Source of the DNA: Bacteroidales bacterium
GTDB taxonomy: Bacteria > Bacteroidota > Bacteroidia > Bacteroidales > UBA12077
Direction of reading: 5' to 3'
Assembly: GCA_021108325.1 (NCBI GenBank)
Contig: JAIORB010000101.1
Location: forward strand, 1-64,000
DNA length: 64,000 nt
Position numbers and translations under genes: made by a program. Under the pieces are notes generated by a model that saw only the letters and a program-made list of their open reading frames with translations, was not told the DNA's origin and made no database searches. The first letter of the stretch is position 1; every line of letters starts with the position of its first letter. Below, piece after piece: positions 34,774 through 43,758 of this stretch.

Positions 34774-37700
34774 ATGAGCAATCAACTAAATATAATTCTT
34801 AACGGAAAAAATGTTAAAGGAGCCCCTGGGGAAACTATTCTCCAGTTAGCTAAGCGTAATGGAATTGAAATTCCTACTTTATGTAACGATCCGCGCCTTA
34901 AACCATTCTCATCATGCTTTGTATGTGTTGTTGAAGTGGAAGGAATGAAAGGAATGCAACCATCCTGTTCAACAAAGATTCAGGAAGGCATGAAAGTAGA
35001 AACAGAAAACGAGAAAGTTAAAAAAGCGCGCAAAACAGCATTGGATTTATTGGTAAGTAATCACTATGCTGATTGCGAAGCTCCTTGTAAACAAACTTGT
35101 CCGGCAGGTGTTGATGTACAAGGTTATATTTCATTAATTGAAAAAGGATTGTACCGTGATGCTATTGGCTTAATTAAAGAAACCAATCCGTTACCGGCAA
35201 TTTGTGGCAGGGTTTGTGTTCGTCCATGCGAAGTAGCTTGTCGTCGTAATCATCTCGACGAAGGTGCTGCTGTGGGTATCGATTATATGAAACGTTTTGC
35301 TGCCGACCAGGATTTATTTTCCGAGACAAGATATATTCCTGAAGTAGCACCATCAACAGGTAAAAAAGTAGCAATTATTGGTGCCGGGCCAGGTGGATTA
35401 TCAACAGCATACTTTCTACAACAAAAAGGACATCAGTGTGATATATTCGAAGCTGCTCCGAATCCTGGTGGTTGGTTACGCTATGGTATTCCTGAATATC
35501 GTTTGCCAAATGATATTTTGGATAAAGAAGTAGCGGCAGTTACTGAGCTCGGAACAAATATATTTTACAATAAGAAACTAGGTGATAATTTAAGTTATAA
35601 AGAATTAAAAGAAGATTATGATTCTGTAATATTGACTATAGGATCGCAACGAGGAACATTAATTGGTTGCGAAGGTGACGATGCGGAAAATGTTTACTCA
35701 GGAATCGATTTCCTTAGAAATATGGAAATGACCGGCCAGAAATATGACTTTGCCGGAAAAACAGTCGCTGTTGTTGGTGGTGGAAATACTGCTATGGACT
35801 GCTGTCGTACATCATTGCGTTGTGGTGCCGAGAAAGTTTATGTTATTTATCGTCGTACTGAAAAGGAAATGCCTGCAAACCCAATCGAAATTCATGAATC
35901 AAAGGTTGAAGGTGTTGAATATATGTTTTTAACTAATCCATCTAAAGTTAATAAAAATAAAGATGGTAAGTTGAGATCTATAACTTGCTTAAAGATGGAA
36001 TTAGGTGAACCTGATGCATCGGGTCGTCGTCGTCCTATACCAATTGAAGGATCAGAATTTGAGATTGAACTGGATTATGCTTTAGCAGCAATAGGCCAAA
36101 AAACAGAAGTTAATTTCTTAGATGATCTTAATAAATATACCACCGATGGTAAATTAGAAGTGAATCGTTGGGGCGATATAAATGTTGATAAGCAAACATT
36201 ACAAACCGGTGCAAAATCAATTTTTGCTGCCGGTGACGGAGTATCTGGCCCTGCTACAATTATTGAAGCAGTAGCTCAGGCAAAAATTGCCAGTCGTAGT
36301 TGTCATCAATATTTAATGGGATTAGAACTTGAACCGGAGCCAAAAGAATTTATCAGTCGAAGAGATAATTTTAAAGAACTAACGTCAAATGATTTCTTAG
36401 GAAGATATCAAAATCAAATGCGTGAAGAAATGCCTGTTCTTCCTGCTGCTGATCGTGTAAACTTTAAAGAAGTTGAGTTAGGTTACAATGGCGAAGAAGT
36501 TGCAAAACATGAAGCGGAACGTTGTTTAGAATGTGGATGTACAGAGTTTCATACATGTGACCTGAAAAAGTATTCAACACAATACGATGCAGATCAAAAG
36601 CACTTCGCAGGTGATTTCCATGAGCATGAACTGGATTTTTCACATCCGTTTATCGAAATAGATAATAATAAATGTATTCTTTGTGCCCGTTGTGTAAGAA
36701 TTTGTAAAGAAGTAGTAGGAGCAAATGCATTGGGATTAATAAATCGTGGTTTCGATACATTTGTTGCTCCAAGTATGGGGAATTCACTTACCGAAACTGA
36801 TTGTGAGTCCTGTGGATTATGTATTTCAGCATGTCCAACCGGAGCAATTACAGAAAATGTTGCTTTCAAACCGGGTCCGGTAAAACTGGATACTGTTAAT
36901 ACATTATGTAATTATTGTTCGGTGGGTTGTGAATTAGAATATCATCATAAATCAGAATTTATTTGGAAAGTAACTGGTAAAGAAGGACAAATTAATAAAA
37001 ACGGAAATATTTGCCGTTATCCGAAGTTTGGATATGGCATTATGAATGATACAAAACGATTAACTCAACCATTATTAAAAGTTGATGATAACTTTGAGGT
37101 TATAAGCTGGAATAAGGCGTTTGATATAATCGCTGACGAAATCAAAGCAGCTGATCCTGATGAAAATGGATTTTTTGCGGGAGCAAGGTTGAGTAACGAA
37201 GAAATGTATATGATTCAGAAACTTGCTCGTGCAGGAGCAAAAACCAATAATGTAACGAGTTTCCATTATGTAGGTCAAGGAAGATGGTATAGTGAAAATT
37301 TTGAAGCAAATGTTCCTTTCAAGCAAATCAAAGATGCGAGTAGAATTTACTTATTAGGTTCGGAAGTGAATATGGACAATGCTGTAGTTAGCTTTATGAT
37401 AAATAATGCCCGCGAAATTGAAAATGTCCCTGTTGAATTGGTAACAAACAAGGAGTTAAGTGCACTGGAGCATAAAGTAGATAAAACAGTTAAGGTTAAA
37501 TCATATTATCATTTCATAAAGGCGGTTAATTATTATTTAATGGAGAAAGGATTGCATAATGCCCTGTTTATTAAAGATAACTGTAATGGATTTGATGAGT
37601 ATAAGAAAGAATTAGCTAAAGATAACTACGAAGAACTGATAAAAGAATCAGGAGTGTGTTGTCAGGAAAGTATAGAAGAATTTGCAGTGAAATATAATAA

Positions 37701-38475
37701 TGAAATAAATGCTGTTCTTGTATTTTCCGAAAAAGAAGTTTCATCGAATGTTAGCAGAGAACTATTTAATCTGGCTATGATTACCGGCAAATTAGGAAAA
37801 ACTGCTAACGGCTTGATTTCATTAAAAGAAAAGAATAATTCGCAAGGAATATTCGATATGGGAGTTTCATCGAAAAATTGTATTGGGTATATTGATTTGG
37901 CTGATGAAGAATATATAATGAATTTAACAAAGATATGGAATATTGATAGTTTGCCGGCTCAAGGAGATAAATGCATGAGAGAATTATTAAATGAAGGTTT
38001 AATTAAGAAATTCTATATTTTTGGTGAAGATCCTGTTGGATGTGCTACTGATAAGACTAAAGTTCAGAGATGGTTTACTGATGCTGAGTTTGTAATGGTT
38101 CAGGATTATTTTATGACAGAAACAGCTAAACAAGCTAATTTGATTCTTCCGGCAGTGTTCCCTGTTGAAACATCAGGTAGTTTTACAAATACACAAAAGA
38201 ATATTCAGATATTTGAAAAACAGTTTAATGGTAAAGTTGAAATAGAAAACTATATGCAACTGGTGCAGATATTTAATCAGTTTGCAGAAACAAAGGTTGA
38301 ATCCGTTGATGATATCAGAAAAGAAATATTTGAATTATTCTCAATTATTAATAAGAAAGAAAACTATAAATTCATTTATACCGAAAAAGATGATTTGAAT
38401 AAACTCTTTAAGCATGGTTGCGACTTTGTTGTTAAATATTTTGATGACGGGTTTAATAAAGCATTCAATAATTAA
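34774..38475 (+). CDS. Fused NfnB/GltD-like and NuoG/FdhA-like oxidoreductase subunit (StnA-like)
   Basis: 1233 residues with domains in order: plant-type [2Fe-2S] (C37, C48, C51, C65); GltD/NfnB-type Fe-S helical domain (C101, C105, C109, C144, C148, C152, C156); FAD site IIGAGPGGLSTAY near 195; NADPH site VVGGGNTAMDC near 333; two ferredoxin [4Fe-4S] motifs CILCARCVRIC and CESCGLCISAC; a formate-dehydrogenase-type [4Fe-4S] site (C712, C715, C719, C747); and a shortened molybdopterin-oxidoreductase-like domain to the end. In the position where formate dehydrogenases carry Sec/Cys, I read TSFHYVGQGRWYS with no cysteine. No hydrogenase H-cluster motif occurs. With NuoE and NuoF upstream this matches the Stn-type electron-bifurcating transhydrogenase (ferredoxin + NADH to NADPH) as I recall it. 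Confidence 0.85.
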   Translation: MSNQLNIILNGKNVKGAPGETILQLAKRNGIEIPTLCNDPRLKPFSSCFVCVVEVEGMKGMQPSCSTKIQEGMKVETENEKVKKARKTALDLLVSNHYADCEAPCKQTCPAGVDVQGYISLIEKGLYRDAIGLIKETNPLPAICGRVCVRPCEVACRRNHLDEGAAVGIDYMKRFAADQDLFSETRYIPEVAPSTGKKVAIIGAGPGGLSTAYFLQQKGHQCDIFEAAPNPGGWLRYGIPEYRLPNDILDKEVAAVTELGTNIFYNKKLGDNLSYKELKEDYDSVILTIGSQRGTLIGCEGDDAENVYSGIDFLRNMEMTGQKYDFAGKTVAVVGGGNTAMDCCRTSLRCGAEKVYVIYRRTEKEMPANPIEIHESKVEGVEYMFLTNPSKVNKNKDGKLRSITCLKMELGEPDASGRRRPIPIEGSEFEIELDYALAAIGQKTEVNFLDDLNKYTTDGKLEVNRWGDINVDKQTLQTGAKSIFAAGDGVSGPATIIEAVAQAKIASRSCHQYLMGLELEPEPKEFISRRDNFKELTSNDFLGRYQNQMREEMPVLPAADRVNFKEVELGYNGEEVAKHEAERCLECGCTEFHTCDLKKYSTQYDADQKHFAGDFHEHELDFSHPFIEIDNNKCILCARCVRICKEVVGANALGLINRGFDTFVAPSMGNSLTETDCESCGLCISACPTGAITENVAFKPGPVKLDTVNTLCNYCSVGCELEYHHKSEFIWKVTGKEGQINKNGNICRYPKFGYGIMNDTKRLTQPLLKVDDNFEVISWNKAFDIIADEIKAADPDENGFFAGARLSNEEMYMIQKLARAGAKTNNVTSFHYVGQGRWYSENFEANVPFKQIKDASRIYLLGSEVNMDNAVVSFMINNAREIENVPVELVTNKELSALEHKVDKTVKVKSYYHFIKAVNYYLMEKGLHNALFIKDNCNGFDEYKKELAKDNYEELIKESGVCCQESIEEFAVKYNNEINAVLVFSEKEVSSNVSRELFNLAMITGKLGKTANGLISLKEKNNSQGIFDMGVSSKNCIGYIDLADEEYIMNLTKIWNIDSLPAQGDKCMRELLNEGLIKKFYIFGEDPVGCATDKTKVQRWFTDAEFVMVQDYFMTETAKQANLILPAVFPVETSGSFTNTQKNIQIFEKQFNGKVEIENYMQLVQIFNQFAETKVESVDDIRKEIFELFSIINKKENYKFIYTEKDDLNKLFKHGCDFVVKYFDDGFNKAFNN

Positions 38476-38532
38476 TATGCTGTATTTTTTTTGTTATAAA
38501 ATCAATTATTTTAATTAAAAGGAGAATTAATT

Positions 38533-38943
38533 ATGTTCGATTCTATTTTATTAAATGTAAAATGCCCGGTTTGTGGTGAATCTTTGATGGATAACGATAA
38601 TCTTATCGATCAGAAACCTGGAATAAAGTTAGATTTAGAAATTGGGAATAAAAAAGGAACAATAAGATTAAGTTCAATATATGGTAGTTATAACTATGTT
38701 TGTGATATTGATATCCCTGAAGGGGAAATAGCAAATTTCTTCTGTTCGCATTGTAAATCTCAAATAGTAGAAGAAACAAAATGCAAAACGTGCAATGCTC
38801 CTTTAATTCCATTTAATTTGGATATGGGAGGGAAAGTTAGTATTTGTTCTCGTAGTGGATGTAAAAACCATTTTGTGGAGTTTGAAGATCTTTCTTTAGC
38901 CCTGAAAAAGTTCTATCAGGAATATGGCTTTGGAGAGAAATAA
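38533..38943 (+). CDS. Zinc-ribbon protein of unknown function
   Basis: 136 residues with multiple CxxC pairs: CPVCGES near residue 15, FCSHCKS near 76, CKTCNAP near 86 and the CSRSGCKNH motif near 105, so probably two zinc ribbons. The middle segment (LDLEIGNKKGTIRLSSIYGSY) is a beta-rich domain. It starts 57 bp after the transhydrogenase subunit, with an unusual strong Shine-Dalgarno (AAAGGAG). Context suggests redox or metal handling, but no function is established. Confidence 0.78.
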   Translation: MFDSILLNVKCPVCGESLMDNDNLIDQKPGIKLDLEIGNKKGTIRLSSIYGSYNYVCDIDIPEGEIANFFCSHCKSQIVEETKCKTCNAPLIPFNLDMGGKVSICSRSGCKNHFVEFEDLSLALKKFYQEYGFGEK

Positions 38944-38987
38944 AGTATAAGTAACTGAAAATGTATTAACTACAAAATCATATCAAT

Positions 38988-39443
38988 ATGAAAGAGTTTA
39001 AATCTATTAATGATGTTCTTGATTTTGCGATAAATGGAGAACAGGAAGCTGTTGATTTTTATAATCAATTAGCAGAAAATTCTAAAACTGAAGATATGCG
39101 TCATGTATTTACTTCATTTGCACAGGAAGAAATGGAGCATAAAACTCGTTTAACCAAAATTAAAGCTGAAGGAGCATATCAATTTGAGAAAAAGGAAATA
39201 GTTGATCTAAAAATTGGTGATTATACGGTTAGTGTAAAACCATCACCTGGAATGAGTTATCAGGATGCATTAATACTTGCAATGAAAAAAGAAAAAGCAG
39301 CTTTTAGATTATATTATGAATTAGCTAAAAGAGCAAATAATGATGAAATGAAAGACGTATTTTTATCTTTGGCTCAGGAGGAATCAAAGCATAAACTAAG
39401 ATTCGAAATAGAATACGATGAATATGTTTTAAGAGAAAACTAA
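38988..39443 (+). CDS. Ferritin-family / rubrerythrin-like diiron protein
   Basis: 151 residues with two helix pairs holding the diiron signature: E20 (GEQEAVDFY), E48xxH51 (QEEMEH), E102 (KKEKAAF) and E132xxH135 (QEESKH). No rubredoxin domain follows, so it is the short rubrerythrin-like class (COG1633 type). Such proteins detoxify peroxide in anaerobes. It is encoded just after the transhydrogenase operon and the zinc-ribbon gene, consistent with a redox stress role. A terminator follows. Confidence 0.88.
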   Translation: MKEFKSINDVLDFAINGEQEAVDFYNQLAENSKTEDMRHVFTSFAQEEMEHKTRLTKIKAEGAYQFEKKEIVDLKIGDYTVSVKPSPGMSYQDALILAMKKEKAAFRLYYELAKRANNDEMKDVFLSLAQEESKHKLRFEIEYDEYVLREN

Positions 39444-39467
39444 TATCACAATTAATACTTTTAATAG

Positions 39468-39496
39468 AGCATAGTATTTTTGCTATGCTTTTTTCA
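39468..39496 (+). terminator. Terminator after rubrerythrin-like gene
   Basis: AGCATAG and CTATGCT form a 7-bp stem with an 8-base loop, followed by six T. It ends the operon that begins at 32403. Confidence 0.75.
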
Positions 39497-39615
39497 TCAA
39501 TTTAATTTTGAAGTTTTTTTTATTGACCGACTTCATGTAATTTTGTTTATGATTTTTTATTTGTAACACAATTTTTATCATTCATAAGGGTTAATTAACC
39601 TGAAAAACTATTAAA

Positions 39616-41613
39616 GTGAAAAGACTTACTCTGATACTAATTTTATTTTCAATAATTAATAATTATTCTTTTGCTCAAAGTGATACGGTTATCATTGAAA
39701 AATCGAAAGAAAAAGTAATTATCGGAGGACAGGCATATTATGTTCATGTTGTTAAAAAAGGAGAAACTCTCTTTTCGCTGAGTAATGCTTATAATATTAC
39801 ACAAAAGGAAATAGCAAAAGAGAATCCGGAAATTTTTCTTGGTTTGCAGATTGGGCAAGCATTGAAGATTCCGGTGGTTGAAAAGAAATCAGGTAAAGAT
39901 AAAATTCTCAGTAATGATTTTATTTATCATCGTGTTAAAAAGGAACAAACGTTATACTCTCTTTCGAAAAAATATAATGTTTCACAGGAAGATATTATAG
40001 CATGTAATGATCCAATGGTTAGGTATGGAATTAATTTAGATCAGATATTGAAAATTCCAAAATCAAAAGATGTTGTTGAGGCAATACAAAAAATTCCTGT
40101 TGTTGAACCATTAGAAGATACTATTCGTGTTGCAAGTCAGTTTATATATTATACCGTTAAAACGAAAGACACACTTTATTCTTTAATCCGATTTTATGAA
40201 ATAACCGAAGATATACTTTTAGAACACAATCCATTTGTTAGTGATGGTTTAGTAGTTGGTCAGGTGTTAAAAATTCCGAAGGTTGTAGACATTGAAAGTG
40301 CCACTGTATTAATAATACCGGATGAAGAATTAGGCGATACAATTCTATATGAAAAGAGAACATCAATAGCTTATTCTGATTCGGTAGATTTCCCGGATTG
40401 CAAACACATAAGAGGTATACAACGAGAACCATACCAGGTTGCCCTTTTATTGCCATTATATCTGGAAAAAAATGACGAAGAATTTTATATTGATTCATCC
40501 GAAGTAAACGATTTTGGAGAAAAAATTTATGAAAAGATTTTTTATAATCCATTTTATATTTATCCAAGATCGGTAACTTTTGTTGAGTTTTACGAGGGTT
40601 TATTATTAGCGATTGATACCTTAAAACAAAAAGGTTTATCGATTAATTTACATGTTTACGATACTCAAAATGATACTTCGCGAATAAAAGAAATTTTAAG
40701 TTTTCCTGAATTTGCAAGTACAGATTTAATTATCGGGCCGATATTCAATCACGAAGTTCGATTAGTTTCTGAATTTTCAAAAGATAATCAGATAAAGATG
40801 ATTTCTCCTTTAACGGACAATTTAAGTCTTGTTGATGAAAATCCGTATTTGTTTCAGGTTAATCCATCCTATAATTCACAAATAGATGAGTTTGCAAAAT
40901 TTGTTTCAGGTTTTGGAGATAAAAATATTGTTCTGGTGCACAATGGAGACAGTTTAGGATATAGCAATATTCAAATGGTTAAGGATAAAATTTTTAATAA
41001 CTTGTCCGTTGATACACTTGTAAATAATATTCAATTTAAAGAAGTTGTTTTTAAGGATAGTATTAATGTACTTGAACATGCACTAAATGAAGAAATCGAA
41101 AATGTATTTGTTATTCCTTCAAACGAAGAAGCTTTCGTAACAAATGTTGTAACAAAATTAAATACAATTAAAACTTTCGGTCATCAGGTTCGGGTAATTG
41201 GATTATCGCGTTGGCAGCGTTTCAAAAACATCGATCCTGAGTATTATTTTAATTTGGAATTATGTGTTGCTACACCATTTTTCATTGATTATCATCATAA
41301 GGATGTTAAGAATTTTATTTTAAAATACCGTGATACATACAAAACCGAACCGACCCAAATGGCAGTTCATGCTTATGATGTAGGTTTATATTTTCTTACA
41401 GCAATGATGAATTACGGAAAAGATTTTGAACAATGTATATATAATTATAAGGTAAATTTGTTACAGGCAGATTATAGATTTGTTAAGTGGTACGAAACGT
41501 CAGGATATGAAAATGTTGATGTTGATATTGTAAAATATTACGATGGCTATAATATTTTTAGAATAGATGATTTTAAAAAACATACACAGTCACTTTTACC
41601 AAGTTTTGAGTAA
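39616..41613 (+). CDS. LysM-repeat protein with periplasmic ligand-binding domain
   Basis: 665 residues starting at GTG (no in-frame ATG gives a signal peptide; GTG precedes VKRLTLILILFSIINNYSFAQS). Three LysM domains bind peptidoglycan (about 38-85, 104-150, 178-222; each with VKKGETLFSL-like and LKIP words). The C-terminal part (about 270-655) resembles a type I periplasmic ligand-binding fold (VALLLPLYLEKN, IIGPIFNHE, GDKNIVLVHNGDS). This architecture is a known Bacteroidota type with an unclear ligand. Located in the periplasm on peptidoglycan. Confidence 0.88.
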   Translation: MKRLTLILILFSIINNYSFAQSDTVIIEKSKEKVIIGGQAYYVHVVKKGETLFSLSNAYNITQKEIAKENPEIFLGLQIGQALKIPVVEKKSGKDKILSNDFIYHRVKKEQTLYSLSKKYNVSQEDIIACNDPMVRYGINLDQILKIPKSKDVVEAIQKIPVVEPLEDTIRVASQFIYYTVKTKDTLYSLIRFYEITEDILLEHNPFVSDGLVVGQVLKIPKVVDIESATVLIIPDEELGDTILYEKRTSIAYSDSVDFPDCKHIRGIQREPYQVALLLPLYLEKNDEEFYIDSSEVNDFGEKIYEKIFYNPFYIYPRSVTFVEFYEGLLLAIDTLKQKGLSINLHVYDTQNDTSRIKEILSFPEFASTDLIIGPIFNHEVRLVSEFSKDNQIKMISPLTDNLSLVDENPYLFQVNPSYNSQIDEFAKFVSGFGDKNIVLVHNGDSLGYSNIQMVKDKIFNNLSVDTLVNNIQFKEVVFKDSINVLEHALNEEIENVFVIPSNEEAFVTNVVTKLNTIKTFGHQVRVIGLSRWQRFKNIDPEYYFNLELCVATPFFIDYHHKDVKNFILKYRDTYKTEPTQMAVHAYDVGLYFLTAMMNYGKDFEQCIYNYKVNLLQADYRFVKWYETSGYENVDVDIVKYYDGYNIFRIDDFKKHTQSLLPSFE

Positions 41614-41643
41614 AATTTTTTAAATTCAAGAATACAACAATTT

Positions 41644-41678
41644 AACACTCTTTAACTTAAAAGGGTGTTTTTTTTTAG
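41644..41678 (+). terminator. Terminator after LysM gene
   Basis: AACACTCTTT and AAAGGGTGTT form a stem with one mismatch, followed by eight T. Confidence 0.65.
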
Positions 41679-41750
41679 TTAAAAGATTTTGATTTTAAAA
41701 TATTTACCTATATCTTACTCTAAAATTCATCTTATTTTTATAATAGTTTT

Positions 41751-42029
41751 ATGGCAAGTTGCAGAGACATAAAGAAGGATATTAATTTTCTGGCTAACCA
41801 AATGATAAACGAGTGTTTTTCTTTTATGGAATATTCGCCTATAAATAATCAAGAGAATGTTTTAGATATTTTACATGATGCTGAACAACTTCGTCTAAAT
41901 TTGCTGTATAAAGTGAATAATCCTCCCGAGAACGGAAGTATTAAAGAGCATTATAGTATTATTATTACCGAGATGTACGATATGAATATGAAATTACTGG
42001 AAGAGTTAAATAGCTTATCTGAAAAATAG
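41751..42029 (+). CDS. Small hypothetical protein
   Basis: 92 residues, highly helical, acidic, with no signal peptide or membrane segment. I do not recognise the family. It lies between the LysM gene and a convergent response regulator gene, with no clear operon partner. The reading frame is uninterrupted and the composition is protein-like (NPPENGSIKEHYSIIITEMYDMN), so it is retained as real with moderate confidence. Confidence 0.6.
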   Translation: MASCRDIKKDINFLANQMINECFSFMEYSPINNQENVLDILHDAEQLRLNLLYKVNNPPENGSIKEHYSIIITEMYDMNMKLLEELNSLSEK

Positions 42030-42089
42030 AAGCCGGAAAGTAATATATTTTGAAAGATTTGTATAAACCTTAAATCCACAGGTTGACAT

Positions 42090-42458
42090 TCAAAAAGATT
42101 CAATAGCACTTAATATTTTTTTAAATGAGTAAGGTTTAGTTAACAATTGATTAAAACCGGCATTATGGTAACTTTCAAAAAAATCATCTGGATTATGAGC
42201 CGTTAATGCAATAATTGGCAATGTATTTTTAGGATAAGACATCTTGTTTCTGATATATTTTGTTGTTTCAACTCCATTCATTACTGGCATTTCAATATCC
42301 ATAAGTATAATATCAACATTCTCATTTTTAATAATGTCTATTGCTTCTTTCCCATTTGCAGCTTCTTTAATTTCGTCACACAAATCCTTAATTATTTCTT
42401 TAAGCAATAATCTATTCATATATATATCATCAACAATTAAAAAGTTATATTTTTTCAT
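42090..42458 (-). CDS. Single-domain response regulator
   Basis: 122-residue receiver domain with acidic pair in IVDDIYMN, phospho-acceptor aspartate in IILMDIEMPVMNG, threonine in ALTAHN and lysine in LTKPY. The IEMPVMNGVE words resemble receivers attached to hybrid histidine kinases, so it may serve those in this window (inference). It starts 7 bp downstream of the Crp/Fnr gene and is probably in the same operon. Confidence 0.92.
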   Translation of the reverse strand: MKKYNFLIVDDIYMNRLLLKEIIKDLCDEIKEAANGKEAIDIIKNENVDIILMDIEMPVMNGVETTKYIRNKMSYPKNTLPIIALTAHNPDDFFESYHNAGFNQLLTKPYSFKKILSAIESF

Positions 42459-42465
42459 ACTTTAA

Positions 42466-43152
42466 CTACCCAATCCTGCTAAGTGTTTTTATAATATCAA
42501 TACTTTTTATTTTTATAAATTTCCCGTCAATTTCAATAATCCTGTCATTCTTAAATTCTGTTAAAGTGCGGATAAAACTCTCTTTAGTAGTCCCTGCAAG
42601 TTCTGCTAATTCATTTCTTGTTAAAGGAAATTCAAATGTGTTTGAGTGATAAATATTTTCTGAAAAATAAAGAATGATATCGGCTATTTTCCCTGGCAAT
42701 TGTTTTTGGTATTGAGATGTAATTCTGTCAACGATATTTAAATTGTTTTTACATACTTTTTTTAAAAGATAAACCGAATATTTTCCGTTTTTCTCAAGAA
42801 CTGAATTAAAAGTATTAATATCGATAAAAAAAACAGATGAATCTTCAATTGCAGTTGCCGTATGCTGAAATGTTTTATCTCCAAAAATAGAAGTTAAACC
42901 AATAAAATAACCCGGAGTAGCAATTTTTAAAATGATCGACCTGTTATTTCTTCCATCCTTAGAAAGTTTAATAAGGCCGGTTTCCAGATACATTACATGT
43001 GATGTTAATGTACCTTGCCGAAAAATAATATCTTTTTTATTAAAATTAATAGTTTTCCCACTTGACTTTAATTGGTTGATTTCCTCATTGGTTAATATAT
43101 CCCCTTTTGGAAATAGTTTATCATAAATATCAGTGTCGTTTTTTATAATCAT
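42466..43152 (-). CDS. Crp/Fnr-family transcriptional regulator
   Basis: 228 residues. Residues ~15-140 form a cyclic-nucleotide-binding-like jelly roll (RQGTLTSHVMYLETGLIKLSKDGRNNRSIILKIATPGYFIGL). A C-terminal winged helix has ELAGTTKESFIRTLTEFKNDRIIEIDG as recognition helix and wing. The N-terminal cysteines of oxygen-sensing FNR are absent, so an iron-sulfur cluster is unlikely. It is divergently oriented to the chemosensory operon that begins 204 bp away and could regulate it. Confidence 0.9.
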   Translation of the reverse strand: MIIKNDTDIYDKLFPKGDILTNEEINQLKSSGKTINFNKKDIIFRQGTLTSHVMYLETGLIKLSKDGRNNRSIILKIATPGYFIGLTSIFGDKTFQHTATAIEDSSVFFIDINTFNSVLEKNGKYSVYLLKKVCKNNLNIVDRITSQYQKQLPGKIADIILYFSENIYHSNTFEFPLTRNELAELAGTTKESFIRTLTEFKNDRIIEIDGKFIKIKSIDIIKTLSRIG

Positions 43153-43356
43153 GAAGTACTCTGTTTTGGTAAATTTATTAAATTCTTTTTAAAAATCACT
43201 TCTATTGGAATTTTTTGGTGATTTATATCATCTAATTCCAGTAACTAATATCATCTAGGATTATTTGTATTTAAGTATCCTTAATTAGTAATTTTACATA
43301 CGTCTAATTTTTATTAGCCTTTTTTATATGTAAATAATAATAATAAGAGATCAAAT

Positions 43357-43752
43357 ATGATGGATAAAAAAGATAATATCTTAATTGTTGATGATTCGGA
43401 AACTAATTTGGTTTTATTAGAAGCTATTTTAGTAGATGATGGATATAACGTTCAAAAAGCTTATAGTGCAAGAGAAGCGGTTGAATTACTAACTAAAAGC
43501 GTTCCGCATCTTATTCTTTTAGATTTGTTAATGCCAAATGAAAATGGTTTTGATTTACTGAAGAAATTAAAGTCTGGCGAGAATTATAATAATATACCAA
43601 TTATTATTGTTACGGCATTTGCTAATCAGGAAAACAAGATTATCGCTAAAAATTTAGGAGCTGAAGATGTTATTGAAAAACCAATTGACATTCCGGAATT
43701 TTTAGATAAGGTTCATAAAGTATTAGAAGATAATAAGAATATTGTAAAATAA
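43357..43752 (+). CDS. CheY-like response regulator opening the chemosensory locus
   Basis: 131-residue stand-alone receiver with IVDDSETN, phospho-acceptor aspartate in LILLDLLMPNENG, T in IVTAFA and lysine in VIEKPID. It starts the chemosensory gene series; the following coiled-coil gene begins 6 bp after its stop. That tight coupling makes it the likely partner or target of the coiled-coil protein. Confidence 0.92.
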   Translation: MMDKKDNILIVDDSETNLVLLEAILVDDGYNVQKAYSAREAVELLTKSVPHLILLDLLMPNENGFDLLKKLKSGENYNNIPIIIVTAFANQENKIIAKNLGAEDVIEKPIDIPEFLDKVHKVLEDNKNIVK

Positions 43753-43758
43753 TATGGA

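Noticed and set aside
32403-38475. Trimeric [FeFe]-hydrogenase (HydABC) reading of the NuoE/F/G-like genes
   Set aside because: The large subunit has no H-cluster motifs (no TSCCP-type or MPC-type motifs); it carries a GltD/NfnB module and a molybdopterin-like domain instead.
34774-38475. Active formate dehydrogenase
   Set aside because: No Sec (in-frame TGA) or cysteine is seen at the expected catalytic position, and the C-terminal molybdopterin-binding part seems shortened.
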